From positions 1-23,401 of the forward strand of contig CAVWBP010000023.1 in the NCBI GenBank assembly GCA_963753165.1: a stretch of 23,401 nucleotides of DNA. Reading direction: 5' to 3'. The DNA comes from JAKLQR01 sp963753165. GTDB taxonomy: Bacteria; Nitrospirota; Thermodesulfovibrionia; Thermodesulfovibrionales; SM23-35. Positions 15,004-22,544 of the stretch are shown here, in pieces; position 1 is the stretch's first letter, and each line of letters opens with the position of its first letter. The notes beneath the pieces are model-generated. The model was given only the letters and a program-made list of their open reading frames with translations, searched no databases and was not told the origin of the DNA. Made by a program: the position numbers and the translations under genes.

Positions 15004-15606
15004 TTGAAAGAAAATCATGTAGTCTGGGACGACCGGTTTGTCAAACGGAGCGAAAGAAACCGCCTGAACAATCACAAGAGCGGTCTCGTCTGGCTGACAG
15101 GTCTTTCCGCTTCCGGCAAATCAACCATTGCGCACCTTGTCGAGAGGGAACTTTTCAGAAAAGGCGTCCGCACTTATGTGCTTGACGGCGACAATGTCCG
15201 TCACGGTATCAACCGCAACCTCGGTTTTGGCCGGGAGGACAGGAAAGAGAACCTCCGCAGGATAGCGGAGCTTTCGAAGCTGCTGATTGATGCAGGCATG
15301 GTCGTCCTGGCTGCCTTTATCTCGCCATACCATGAGGACAGGGCATATATCAGGAAACAGCTCGAAGGCGATAATTTCATCGAGGTTTACGTCAAGTGCC
15401 CTGTGGAAGAGTGCGAACAGCGCGACCCGAAAGGCCAGTACCGGAAGGCACGGGCAGGGATTATTAAAGAATATACCGGCATCTCATCACCGTATGAGGA
15501 ACCGGAAAATCCGGACCTGGTACTGGATACAGAAAAAGATGATATAGCAACCTCTGTCCGGCATGTCCTCGAATTTCTTGAGAAGAGAAAATTCATAGAA
15601 CTGTAA
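15004..15606 (+). CDS. cysC: Adenylylsulfate (APS) kinase
   Basis: 200 residues; phosphorylates APS to PAPS in the cytoplasm. Seen: P-loop GLSASGKST (33-41), LDGDNVRHGINRNLGF, REENxRR-like REDRKENLRRIAE, AAFISPYHEDR, and RDPKGQYRKARAG followed by EYTGISSPYE. Start is TTG 15004, supported by AAGGAG (14992-14997) six bases upstream and by the usual CysC N-terminus (VVWDD). No sulfate adenylyltransferase genes are nearby. Lying inside a sugar-precursor cluster, it may supply PAPS for sulfation of the surface glycan rather than cysteine synthesis, but the sequence does not decide this. Confidence 0.93.
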   Translation: MKENHVVWDDRFVKRSERNRLNNHKSGLVWLTGLSASGKSTIAHLVERELFRKGVRTYVLDGDNVRHGINRNLGFGREDRKENLRRIAELSKLLIDAGMVVLAAFISPYHEDRAYIRKQLEGDNFIEVYVKCPVEECEQRDPKGQYRKARAGIIKEYTGISSPYEEPENPDLVLDTEKDDIATSVRHVLEFLEKRKFIEL

Positions 15607-15648
15607 CCTCGATAGGTAAAAGCCTGATAACTTTTCCGTTGTCAGTTA

Positions 15649-15677
15649 TTGACTACTTCACCATCATATGGTTTAAT
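15649..15677 (+). promoter_or_regulatory. Sigma-70 promoter after cysC
   Basis: TTGACT (15649-15654), exactly 17 bases, then TTTAAT (15672-15677). A start near 15684 would leave almost no leader before the small frame at 15688, and could also drive the dehydrogenase at 15988. Confidence 0.5.
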
Positions 15678-15687
15678 ATGCGCGATA

Positions 15688-15810
15688 ATGAAAAACTCAA
15701 GAGAGCAGACAAAGCAGTTCAGGGAATACTGCAGTGAGCATTGCGAAACGATTCTTACCGTCTGTTTTGCAATGGCAGCGGGCATGTTTCTGGTAGTTGC
15801 AATCGTTTAA
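15688..15810 (+). CDS. Possible 40-residue single-span membrane protein
   Basis: A short frame MKNSREQTKQFREYCSEHCE followed by a hydrophobic stretch, TILTVCFAMAAGMFLVVAIV, running to the stop. The shape is a charged cytoplasmic head plus one C-terminal membrane helix, with two Cys in the head and one in the helix. It starts 11 bases after a good -10 box but has no Shine-Dalgarno, so it would be translated from a nearly leaderless mRNA. I recognise no family. It could equally be chance in a 380-base gap. Confidence 0.35.
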   Translation: MKNSREQTKQFREYCSEHCETILTVCFAMAAGMFLVVAIV

Positions 15811-15929
15811 CCAGACCGGTAAAAGACTTGTCATCCAGGGTATTCACCCTCCATATGTTATCTGAGACAATTCAGTGTGTTTGTTCAATAATTTGCCAAC
15901 TTGCCGCTTCACTGTTGTTTTTGCTTTTC

Positions 15930-15963
15930 GCTATGAACTATGACCATGAGCTATGAGCTATTC
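15930..15963 (+). repeat. GCTATGA heptamer tract before the dehydrogenase
   Basis: GCTATGA, ACTATGA, a six-base unit, then GCTATGA and GCTATTC. The 12-mer GCTATGAGCTAT recurs at 18457. The rest of 15811-15987 holds a small hairpin (AGGGT-ATTC-ACCCT, 15837-15850) and the GGAGG site for the next gene, with no other gene visible. Confidence 0.6.
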
Positions 15964-15987
15964 AGCATTTGTCCCCGGAGGTAAAAA

Positions 15988-17296
15988 ATGGACTTAATAA
16001 AGAAGATCAAAACCAGGGATGCCCGGATCGGCGTCATCGGTCTCGGATATGTCGGCCTGCCACTTGCCCTCGAGTTCTGCCGGGCCGGCTTTCAGGTTTT
16101 CGGCTTCGATGTCGACCAGAGAAAGATTGAACTGCTCGGAAAAGGCAGGAGTTATATCAAGCATATCCCCGCAGCACGCATCAGGGAGCAGCTTGGGTCT
16201 TTTACGCCGACTTCAGAATTTTCGCTGTTGCGGAAGATGGACTGCATCATACTCTGCGTGCCGACTCCCCTCGACAAGAACAGGGAGCCTGATATGAGCT
16301 ATGTATTCAAAACTACAGAGACGGTGGCCCAATACCTCCGGAAGGGGCAGCTTGTCGTGCTTGAGTCCACCACCTATCCGGGCACGACCGACGAGGACAT
16401 GCGGGCGATACTTGAGAGGAAAGGCCTCAGGGCGGGAAAGGATTTCTTCCTCGCGTATTCACCCGAACGGGAAGACCCCAATAACCGGGACTTTTCAGTA
16501 AAGACGATCCCCAAGATTGTCGGCGGATATTCGAAGAAATGTCTCTCTGCGGCAAAAAGACTCTATGATTCAATTGTGGAGAAGACCGTCCCTGTCTCAT
16601 CCACAAAAGTGGCTGAAGCTGCAAAGCTCCTCGAAAATATCTACCGGTCTGTGAATATTGCGCTGGTGAACGAGATGAAGATGCTCTTTGAAAGGATGGG
16701 GATCGACGTCTGGGAAGTTATCGAGGCGTCGAAGACCAAACCCTTCGGTTTCCAGGCCTTCTATCCCGGCCCCGGACTCGGAGGCCACTGCATACCCATC
16801 GATCCGTTTTATCTCACCTGGAAGGCGAGGGAATACGATTTTATCACCCGTTTTATTGAGCTTGCCGGCGAGATTAACACGAATATGCCCTATCATGTGG
16901 TGCAGACTGTGGAAGCGGTACTGAACAGATCCAGAAAATCCCTGAATGGAGCGAGAATACTCGTCCTGGGGGTGGCCTACAAAAAGGATGTGGATGACCA
17001 GAGGGAATCCCCGGCGCTCCGTATCATGCAGATTCTGAGGAACTTCGGGGCGCGGGTGCAGTACAACGACCCCCATGTGCCTGTCTGCAGATGCCACAGG
17101 AACTACCCTGACATCGATGCAAAATCAGTCGAAACTGACAAGAGAAGTCCTCAAGAAATCCGACCTCGTCCTCCTCATCACAGATCATGCAGCATTTGAC
17201 TACGCGTTCATAGAAAAGTATGCCCAGTGCATTGTCGACACCCGCAACGCCTTCAGGCAGCACGGGATCGAGAGCAGCAAAATCTTCAGAGCATGA
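15988..17296 (+). pseudogene. UDP-sugar 6-dehydrogenase (WbpA/Ugd type), +1 frameshift near 17132
   Basis: Two-step NAD-dependent oxidation of a UDP-hexose to the uronate (UDP-glucose or UDP-GlcNAc). Residues 1-~380 are intact: Rossmann GVIGLGYVGLP (15-25), CVPTPLD, ESTTYPGT, catalytic Cys268 in GGHCIPIDPFY, and LGVAYKKDVDD. After DIDAKSVE the frame is lost; removing one A of AAA 17132-17134 restores LTREVLKKSDLVLLITDHAA to a natural stop at 17296. Length as written is 3n+1. Motifs resemble WbpA (UDP-GlcNAc) types, but the next gene is a UDP-glucuronate epimerase, favouring UDP-glucuronate. GGAGG precedes the ATG. Only the last ~55 residues are affected, so either a sequencing error or a recent mutation. 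Confidence 0.88.
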
Positions 17297-17315
17297 GAAA
17301 GTCAGGGGGTTAATT

Positions 17316-18339
17316 ATGCGGGAAGACACGTCCTCAAAAATACTCGTCACTGGAGCCGCAGGGTTTATCGGGTTCCATTTATGCAGGAAACTTCTGGAAG
17401 CAAAACATCATGTGGTCGGCATAGACAATCTCAACGACTACTATGACGTAAGCCTGAAAGAGGCGCGGCTGGCGCAATTGAAGGACGATGACTAATTTCC
17501 ATTTCTTCAGGCTGTCACTCGAAGAGAAGGAAAAAATCCTCGGTCTGTTTCAGCAGGAGAAATTCGATTATGTGGTCAACCTCGCTGCTCAGGCAGGGGT
17601 AAGATATTCCCTGATCAACCCTTATGCCTATATCGACAGCAACATCTACGGTTTTCTCAATATCCTGGAGGGCTGCAGGCATCATGGGGTAAAGCATCTC
17701 GTGTTTGCCTCTTCAAGCTCTGTATACGGGCTTAACACCACCATGCCATTTTCAACGCATCACAATGTCGATCACCCCATCTCGTTGTATGCCGCCACAA
17801 AAAAGGCGAACGAGCTGATGGCGCATACCTACAGCTATCTGTATGGAATACCGACAACCGGTCTGCGGTTCTTCACCGTATACGGCCCGTGGGGCAGACC
17901 TGATATGGCGCTGTTTCTCTTCACAAAGGCTATTCTTGAGGGAAAACCGATAGAGGTCTTCAATTTCGGAAAGATGAAGAGGGATTTTACCTATATCGAT
18001 GACATTGTCGAAGGGGTAGTGAAAGTCCTCTCCCGTGTCCCGCAACCGGAAACCCGGTGGAGCGGGGACCACCCTGACCCGGCAGCGAGCTGCGCACCGT
18101 ACAAGCTTTACAATATCGGCAATAACAATCCTGTCGAGCTCATGAAATATATCGAAGTGCTGGAAATGAACCTCGGGAAAAAAGCAGAGAAAAACTTCCT
18201 GCCGATACAGCCGGGCGATGTGCCGGCGACCTATGCAGACGTAGACGATCTGGAGAAAGACGTCGGCTTTAAACCGTCAACAAGCATCGAGGCAGGCATC
18301 AAAAAATTTGTCGAATGGTACAGAGGGTATTATCGCTAG
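17316..18339 (+). pseudogene. UDP-glucuronate 4-epimerase, +1 frameshift near 17493
   Basis: An extended SDR epimerase turning UDP-glucuronate into UDP-galacturonate. The N-terminal piece (17316-17495) has VTGAAGFIGFHLC and GIDNLNDYYD. The rest (frame from 17488) has NLAAQAGVRYS, SSSSVYG, YAATKKANE (catalytic Tyr and Lys), LRFFTVYGPWGRPDM, RDFTYIDDI and the family hallmark NIGNNNPVELM...PGDVPATYADV. Deleting one base in GACTAATTT at 17490-17498 joins them (DDDNFHFFRL). Length is 3n+1. As written, the second frame has its own ATG at 17488, overlapping the first stop by 8 bases and preceded by AAGGA, so a split two-chain enzyme is possible but less likely. GGGGG lies before the 17316 ATG. Confidence 0.88.
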
Positions 18340-18394
18340 ACTTGGGAATTCTGCTTCGTTCACGCTGTTTAAACCTTCACGGGCATTTCCGGAG

Positions 18395-18423
18395 TTGCTA
18401 TTACTTATGCTATCATCTATAAG
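18395..18423 (+). promoter_or_regulatory. Candidate promoter for the MntA/HepT pair
   Basis: TTGCTA (18395-18400), 17 bases, TATAAG (18418-18423). Start near 18430, leaving a ~90-base leader that contains the heptamer tract. A second TATAAT at 18485-18490 lacks a -35. Confidence 0.4.
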
Positions 18424-18449
18424 ACCCTTATAAGCGATAAACTCATGTT

Positions 18450-18477
18450 CCTATTCGCTATGAGCTATCAGCTATCA
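18450..18477 (+). repeat. GCTATCA/GCTATGA heptamer tract
   Basis: Four units of period 7: one variant, GCTATGA, then GCTATCA twice. Same word family as 15930-15963. Confidence 0.6.
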
Positions 18478-18519
18478 TATTTGATATAATGGTATAGCAA
18501 ATAAAATGCTATGAAGTAA

Positions 18520-18957
18520 ATGAAAGAAAGTACGCCGGGAAAAACCATGAACAAAGTCAGCATCAGCAACATAGTTGAGAAACTCAAAGAGGCTTTAACG
18601 ATGCACAGTGACATTGTCCTTGTTTTTCTTTTTGGTTCTTTTGTGAGCGGAGATGTAACCTCTTTTAGTGACTTGGATATTGCAATATATTCCACCGGTC
18701 CCTTTGATTTTTACAGGACAAACGATCTGAAAGAGGATATATCGGAAATGCTCGGAGTAGAGGCAGATATTGTGGTTTTGAATAACGCTTCTCCTGTGAT
18801 AAAGATGCAGGTTCTGAAGAAAGGGACATTACTGATCAATAAAGACCAGCGGGCATATAATGAATTTTTTGTTACCACAGTAAAAGAATATGATGACCTG
18901 AAAAGGACAAGAAAAGAAATAGAGGGAAAGATATTAAGAGGAAGGATTTATGCCTGA
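18520..18957 (+). CDS. mntA: MntA-type nucleotidyltransferase antitoxin
   Basis: 145 residues; the MNT half of a HEPN-MNT toxin-antitoxin. The minimal nucleotidyltransferase core shows GS-x10-DxD exactly (Gly39, Ser40, Asp51, Asp53 counted from 18520), followed by a strand with a further Asp, VEADIVVLN, for metal binding. Studied MntA proteins silence HepT by transferring AMP to a Tyr of its RNase motif. The stop overlaps the hepT start by 8 bases, so translation is coupled. ATG 18547 (MNKVSIS) is an alternative start giving 136 residues; neither has a strong Shine-Dalgarno. Confidence 0.88.
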   Translation: MKESTPGKTMNKVSISNIVEKLKEALTMHSDIVLVFLFGSFVSGDVTSFSDLDIAIYSTGPFDFYRTNDLKEDISEMLGVEADIVVLNNASPVIKMQVLKKGTLLINKDQRAYNEFFVTTVKEYDDLKRTRKEIEGKILRGRIYA

Positions 18958-19378
18958 CAGAGATGTTGTGCTTGCGAAGGTCGCTGCGATTCAAAGATGT
19001 CTGAAAAGAATAAAAGAAACCACAAAGTTAGATCCGAACCGTCTTGATAATATAGATGAACAGGATATTTTTGTCTTGAATCTCCAGAGAGCAGTACAGG
19101 CAGCTGTAGACCTTGCAACACATATTGTGGCTTCAGAGGGACTCGGTCTGCCGGATACCATCAAGGATAATTTCAAATTTCTTAAGAAAGCCGGCATAAT
19201 AAATGAAGAGCTTGCACAAAGAATGGAATCAATGGTTGGCTTCAGGAATATAGCTATTCATGATTATCAGGCAATTGATGGAAATATTTTAAAATCAATC
19301 CTCTCTAACAACCTTAAGGATCTGGAGGACTTTTACACGACTGTACTGCTTCACTTCAAAGTTGCAGCAGCCCGGTAG
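18950..19378 (+). CDS. hepT: HepT-type HEPN toxin (DUF86)
   Basis: 142 residues, all helical in character. The RNase motif R-x4-H-x-Y is exact (Arg99, His104, Tyr106 in FRNIAIHDY). HEPN toxins cut or disable RNA, and Tyr106 is the residue expected to be AMPylated by the partner MntA. AGGAAGGA precedes the ATG. Six of eight Arg codons are AGA/AGG, like the rest of the left part of the window. Intact toxin and antitoxin suggest a functional module, perhaps for phage defence or plasmid-like maintenance. Confidence 0.9.
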   Translation: MPDRDVVLAKVAAIQRCLKRIKETTKLDPNRLDNIDEQDIFVLNLQRAVQAAVDLATHIVASEGLGLPDTIKDNFKFLKKAGIINEELAQRMESMVGFRNIAIHDYQAIDGNILKSILSNNLKDLEDFYTTVLLHFKVAAAR

Positions 19379-19444
19379 TCTATTGTAAAACCAAGATACC
19401 AAAACCCTTTATTTGGGATGTGTCCCTGATTATTTATAGAATGT

Positions 19445-19477
19445 CATATTGACAATATGTCATAATAAGCATATACT
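19445..19477 (+). promoter_or_regulatory. Promoter with palindromic operator for the AbrB-like gene
   Basis: A perfect -35 TTGACA (19449-19454), 17-base spacer and TATACT -10 (19472-19477). Overlapping the -35 is a perfect palindrome, CATATTG-A-CAATATG (19445-19459). This is the expected layout for autorepression by an antitoxin. ATGTCATA also occurs twice as a direct repeat around it. Confidence 0.75.
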
Positions 19478-19505
19478 GCAAACAAAAACAATAAAGGAGA
19501 AAGGG

Positions 19506-19769
19506 ATGCTTATAACCGTAGACAAGAGGGGAAGTATTAATATACCCAAGACGCTTCGGAAAGAACTTGGGATTGAAAGCGGCTCATATTTGAACTTGGA
19601 AGTTGAGGAAGGAGGAGCTATTGTGCTCCAGCCGGTATCTGTGTATCCGTCAATCAGGCTCAATAAGAAAGGACTTGCCAAACTTGAGGAGGCACGGAAG
19701 AGTGGAAGGGAGAAATTGCCGAAATGGATGTTCTGCCGCCTGGTGCAAGCGACACGCCGAGCAAAATGA
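19506..19769 (+). CDS. AbrB/MazE-like antitoxin, native C-terminus probably lost at a sequence junction
   Basis: A swapped-hairpin AbrB DNA-binding domain: LITVDKRGSINIPKTLRKELG (residues 2-22, cut here at 21) then IESGSYLNLEVEEGGAIVLQP. A linker with RLNKKGLAKLEEARKSG follows, ending LPKWM, normally just before a short toxin-binding tail. The start at 19506 has AAGGAG six bases upstream. From about 19731 the codons change style and the last 13 residues (FCRLVQATRRAK and stop) look foreign. A partner toxin gene (VapC/PIN or MazF-like) would be expected next but is absent, because other DNA begins. The operator upstream suggests autoregulation. Confidence 0.8.
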   Translation: MLITVDKRGSINIPKTLRKELGIESGSYLNLEVEEGGAIVLQPVSVYPSIRLNKKGLAKLEEARKSGREKLPKWMFCRLVQATRRAK

Positions 19770-20034
19770 ACGCAAGGGGTATGCTAATCCGAGCCACAGG
19801 CGAAACGGCCGCAGAAAGACGAATGGTTTGCGCAAGCAACCAGATTCGGTGGTCAAATGCCGCGCAGCATGGACGATGTTGAACCAGCCCCGGCGATGCG
19901 GGCCGCGGGGGCTCAGACGAAAGAAGTCAACTCGTCCTGTTTACGCCTCTTGCCACGCAGATTGACTGGTTTTCGACCGTGGTCGCATTCCGCGGTCCTT
20001 GTTTAATTGCCGCTATCTTCTGCCATGCATGGTG
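19731..20034. other. Gene-less stretch at the start of foreign-composition DNA
   Basis: CpG-rich sequence unlike everything to its left. I translated all frames through it and found no recognisable protein; one plus-strand frame stays open to about 19965 but reads as low-complexity Arg-rich text. A perfect short palindrome CGACC-GT-GGTCG lies at 19975-19986, about 50 bases ahead of the sigma-54 site, and could be an activator site. Confidence 0.4.
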
Positions 20035-20051
20035 TTGGCACTTGAGTTGCA
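20035..20051 (+). promoter_or_regulatory. Sigma-54 (-24/-12) promoter ahead of dps
   Basis: TTGGCACTTGAGTTGCA: the TGGCAC and TTGCA elements match the RpoN consensus with the required ten bases between the GG and GC pairs. Transcription would start about 20062, 70 bases before the dps ATG. The orientation is right for dps. Confidence 0.65.
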
Positions 20052-20130
20052 ACTAATTCTCAACGACCCTTCGCCGCATCATTGGGACAGCGGCGATTTC
20101 ACAATCACGAACCCTTTGATGGAGAAAATG

Positions 20131-20620
20131 ATGACTGCAGCGTTAGAGTCCCCTCTGAAGCGAGAAGTCCTGAATCACGATCGTCAGGCAAGAACAACCG
20201 AGCTACTGCAGAAGAACCTGGTCAACATGATCGATCTGGCATTGCTGCTCAAGCAAGCTCACTGGAACGTGTTGGGGCAGAACTTTCGTTCGATTCACCT
20301 GCAACTCGACGAAATCATCGCATCCGTGCGTGCTGCCAGCGACGAAATCGCCGAGCGAATCACGACACTTGGGATTGCCGCGGATGGCCGATCCAGCACT
20401 GTCGCGCGGGAAAGTGATTTGGAGTCCTATTCAAGGGATTTCCAGAATGTTTCCGCCACGGTGTCAGCGGTCGCCAATGCGCTGAAGCAAACGATTGACG
20501 GACTTCGCGGCTGCGATCGAACAGCTCGGCGACCTCGATCCGATCAGCGAGGACTTGTGCATCGGCATCTCGGCAAGTCTGGAAAAGCATCTCTGGATGG
20601 TGCAAGCCCAAGAGGTTTGA
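20131..20620 (+). pseudogene. dps: Dps family ferritin-like protein, +1 frameshift near 20509
   Basis: A DNA-binding protein from starved cells: dodecameric iron-storage/peroxide-protection protein. Residues to ~126 read QKNLVNMIDLALLLKQAHWN then VLGQNFRSIHLQLDEI, containing the ferroxidase ligands (His of AHWN, His, Asp and Glu of IHLQLDE), and ERITTLG. After TIDGLR the frame shifts. Dropping one G of GG 20509-20510 restores AAIEQLGDLDPISEDLCIG and a typical C-terminus KHLWMVQAQEV ending at 20620. Length is 3n+1. ATG 20131 is preferred (GGAG six bases upstream); ATG 20128 or 20119 are alternatives. Of ten Arg codons before the shift, eight are CGN, unlike the genes to the left. Confidence 0.85.
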
Positions 20621-20824
20621 AGATCAGAGGACCGCGATCACTCGTTCGGCGGTCTGATAGCGCCTCGCTAGCTGATTTAGACTACAGCTGCGGTGGATGA
20701 TCGAGTCGCCGCGAGCTTGTGTGTTCGGGCGTCATTGATTGCGGCGACCATTCTTCTTCCGATCAGTGGCCGCAGCCACGCGAACATGACAAACGATCGC
20801 AAGAAATGGTTCGATTCCCTATGT
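20621..20824. other. Gap between convergent dps and permease genes
   Basis: No gene, terminator hairpin with T-run, or RNA gene recognised. CpG-rich as in the neighbours. Confidence 0.4.
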
Positions 20825-22541
20825 TTAACCATGGCGGTAGATGGCATGTCCCATTGGCGCGGCAGTGGTTGTCGCCATTGGAACCAGCAGCATCGCGACT
20901 CCAACGACATACGCGATCGCAGGAGTCGACGCGGGAAACGCTGGCGATAGTTTGATAGACAACGCAACCGTCGCGCAAACAAACACGGCCCACACGAATA
21001 ACGACACGACAAAGAATGGCTTGCCAACAAAACCACTGTGAAGCGACATTTTCAAACCCATGATGCACAAGACCATCGTGCCAACCGCACACAGGTAGCC
21101 GTAGGCGATCCAAACGGGACGAAGCGACCATTCGCTGGCGATGTCAAAGACAACCAGCACAAGTCCGATGCTCATTAAGCCGAAGGCAATTAACAATGAG
21201 ATTCGCTGAAACAGTGCGCTAATCCAAAACACAAACAGGGTCAGGGATGCCGTGCCGGCTAGCAACAGCAAGACGCTCGCCAGTTCAACCATCCACCAGT
21301 AAGCCGAGAATTCGCCGGTCGGCTTCAACAAGGACTCACCTACTTTCCTCACAGCGTCCCAGTCGCCGAGGAATCTCAAGTACAAGAACGCTGCTACCGC
21401 CATCAACAGCCAGCTCACCCACGACCATCCCACTACCAACAGCAACTTAATCGCCATGAGGTGATCCGAACGCATCGGACGCGTGGCCTCGAATACCGAC
21501 AACGGACCTGCTCCGATTGGATTTGAAAGCGTTTGCACCATCGCGCCTGCGAACTGCTGCGACACCAAGACGAGGAGTTGAACGACCATCGGCCAAACCA
21601 TCACGCTGCCGACTAAAGTGTAAAAAGTCTCCTTCGGGCTCGGGTCGTAGTGGTTCGCAACGACGAGGAACGCGACGGTCAAGATTGGCACCAGGAGTAC
21701 AGCAAACCACAGCCACTTCCCTGTTTGGCGGAACTCGTACCAGCACTGAGCCGTCCATGGATTGCGGAATGGTTTGGCAAGCAACCGCGGCGAAGCGACT
21801 TCATCTAGCACCCCCTCTGGGCGAGTCGAACCTAAGCGAGGAGAGGGCCGAGCAGGGGAGACATCCCGTCGCTTGGCCTCGACCCTCCTGCGAGCAGGGT
21901 GAATAGACCAGGTCCAGAGCGATTCGCCAAATCGTCGACGCCGAACACCGAACACCCCGAACGCAACCGCGAACGCACTTGACAGAGCTAATCCAACGTA
22001 GGTGAACCACGGGAACTCCAAAGAAACGACATTCACTATTCCGTTGGTCGAGGCAAACACAACCCGAACAGCGCCCCGTTGATCAACAAGACTGCGACCA
22101 GCCGTCCCACTCCGGCCGATGTCGACCATGCGATGGCGGAACACCGACACGACGCAGACTGCCAACGCCGATGGACCGACCAGCGAAAACGACGTGTCGA
22201 GCAGCCAGAAGAATAGGCTAGCCGAAGTCAGCAAACAGGCCAGGGCCGCGACGACGGTGAGCAGCAGCGGCGCGATGACGAGTTGTAACGTCGAGATTGG
22301 CCGAGTGAAGCCGAGGCAAATCCAGGACCGGTTTCGCCACCGGATCATTCGACCAGGCAGCGGAAGGTATGGCATTCCAAAGCAACAACATCAACATCGA
22401 ACCGCGAAAGTCCATGATGTCGAGCGAGTTGTAGTGAATGAGGTAGTAATCGAACATGACGAACCCAAACCGAGTACAAAACGCCAGGTCACGCCATGTC
22501 CGACTGAATTCCCACAATTGTGCTCGAAGGTCTGGCGACAT
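20825..22541 (-). pseudogene. ABC-2 type permease, +1 frameshift near 22297
   Basis: A large membrane subunit, ~572 codons after correction, with about 11-12 hydrophobic segments spread to the C-terminus. The natural start is ATG 22541 (MSPDLRAQLWEFSRTWRD, then FDYYLIHYN), with GAGGAGG at the end of the upstream ATPase gene. Removing one base of TT 22297-22298 joins it to STLQLVIAPLLLTVVAALAC and the rest. Length is 3n+1. Between two membrane stretches, residues encoded by about 21805-21905 are Arg/Pro-rich and look like a translated repeat. It pairs with the ATPase just upstream to form an exporter; the substrate is unknown. Confidence 0.75.
21805..21905 (-). repeat. Possible translated repeat inside the permease gene
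   Basis: This stretch encodes a polar run (EAKRRDVSPARPSPRLGS and neighbours) between hydrophobic parts. Its DNA has GC-rich near-palindromes (e.g. CCCTCCTGCGAGCAGGG) and resembles, from memory, dispersed repeats of Rhodopirellula-like genomes. I cannot confirm other copies from this window. Confidence 0.35.
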
Positions 22542-22544
22542 CGT

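Noticed and set aside
19603..19965. 120-codon plus-strand open frame over the junction
   Set aside because: It starts inside the AbrB-like gene in another frame and runs into Arg-rich, low-complexity sequence with no family.
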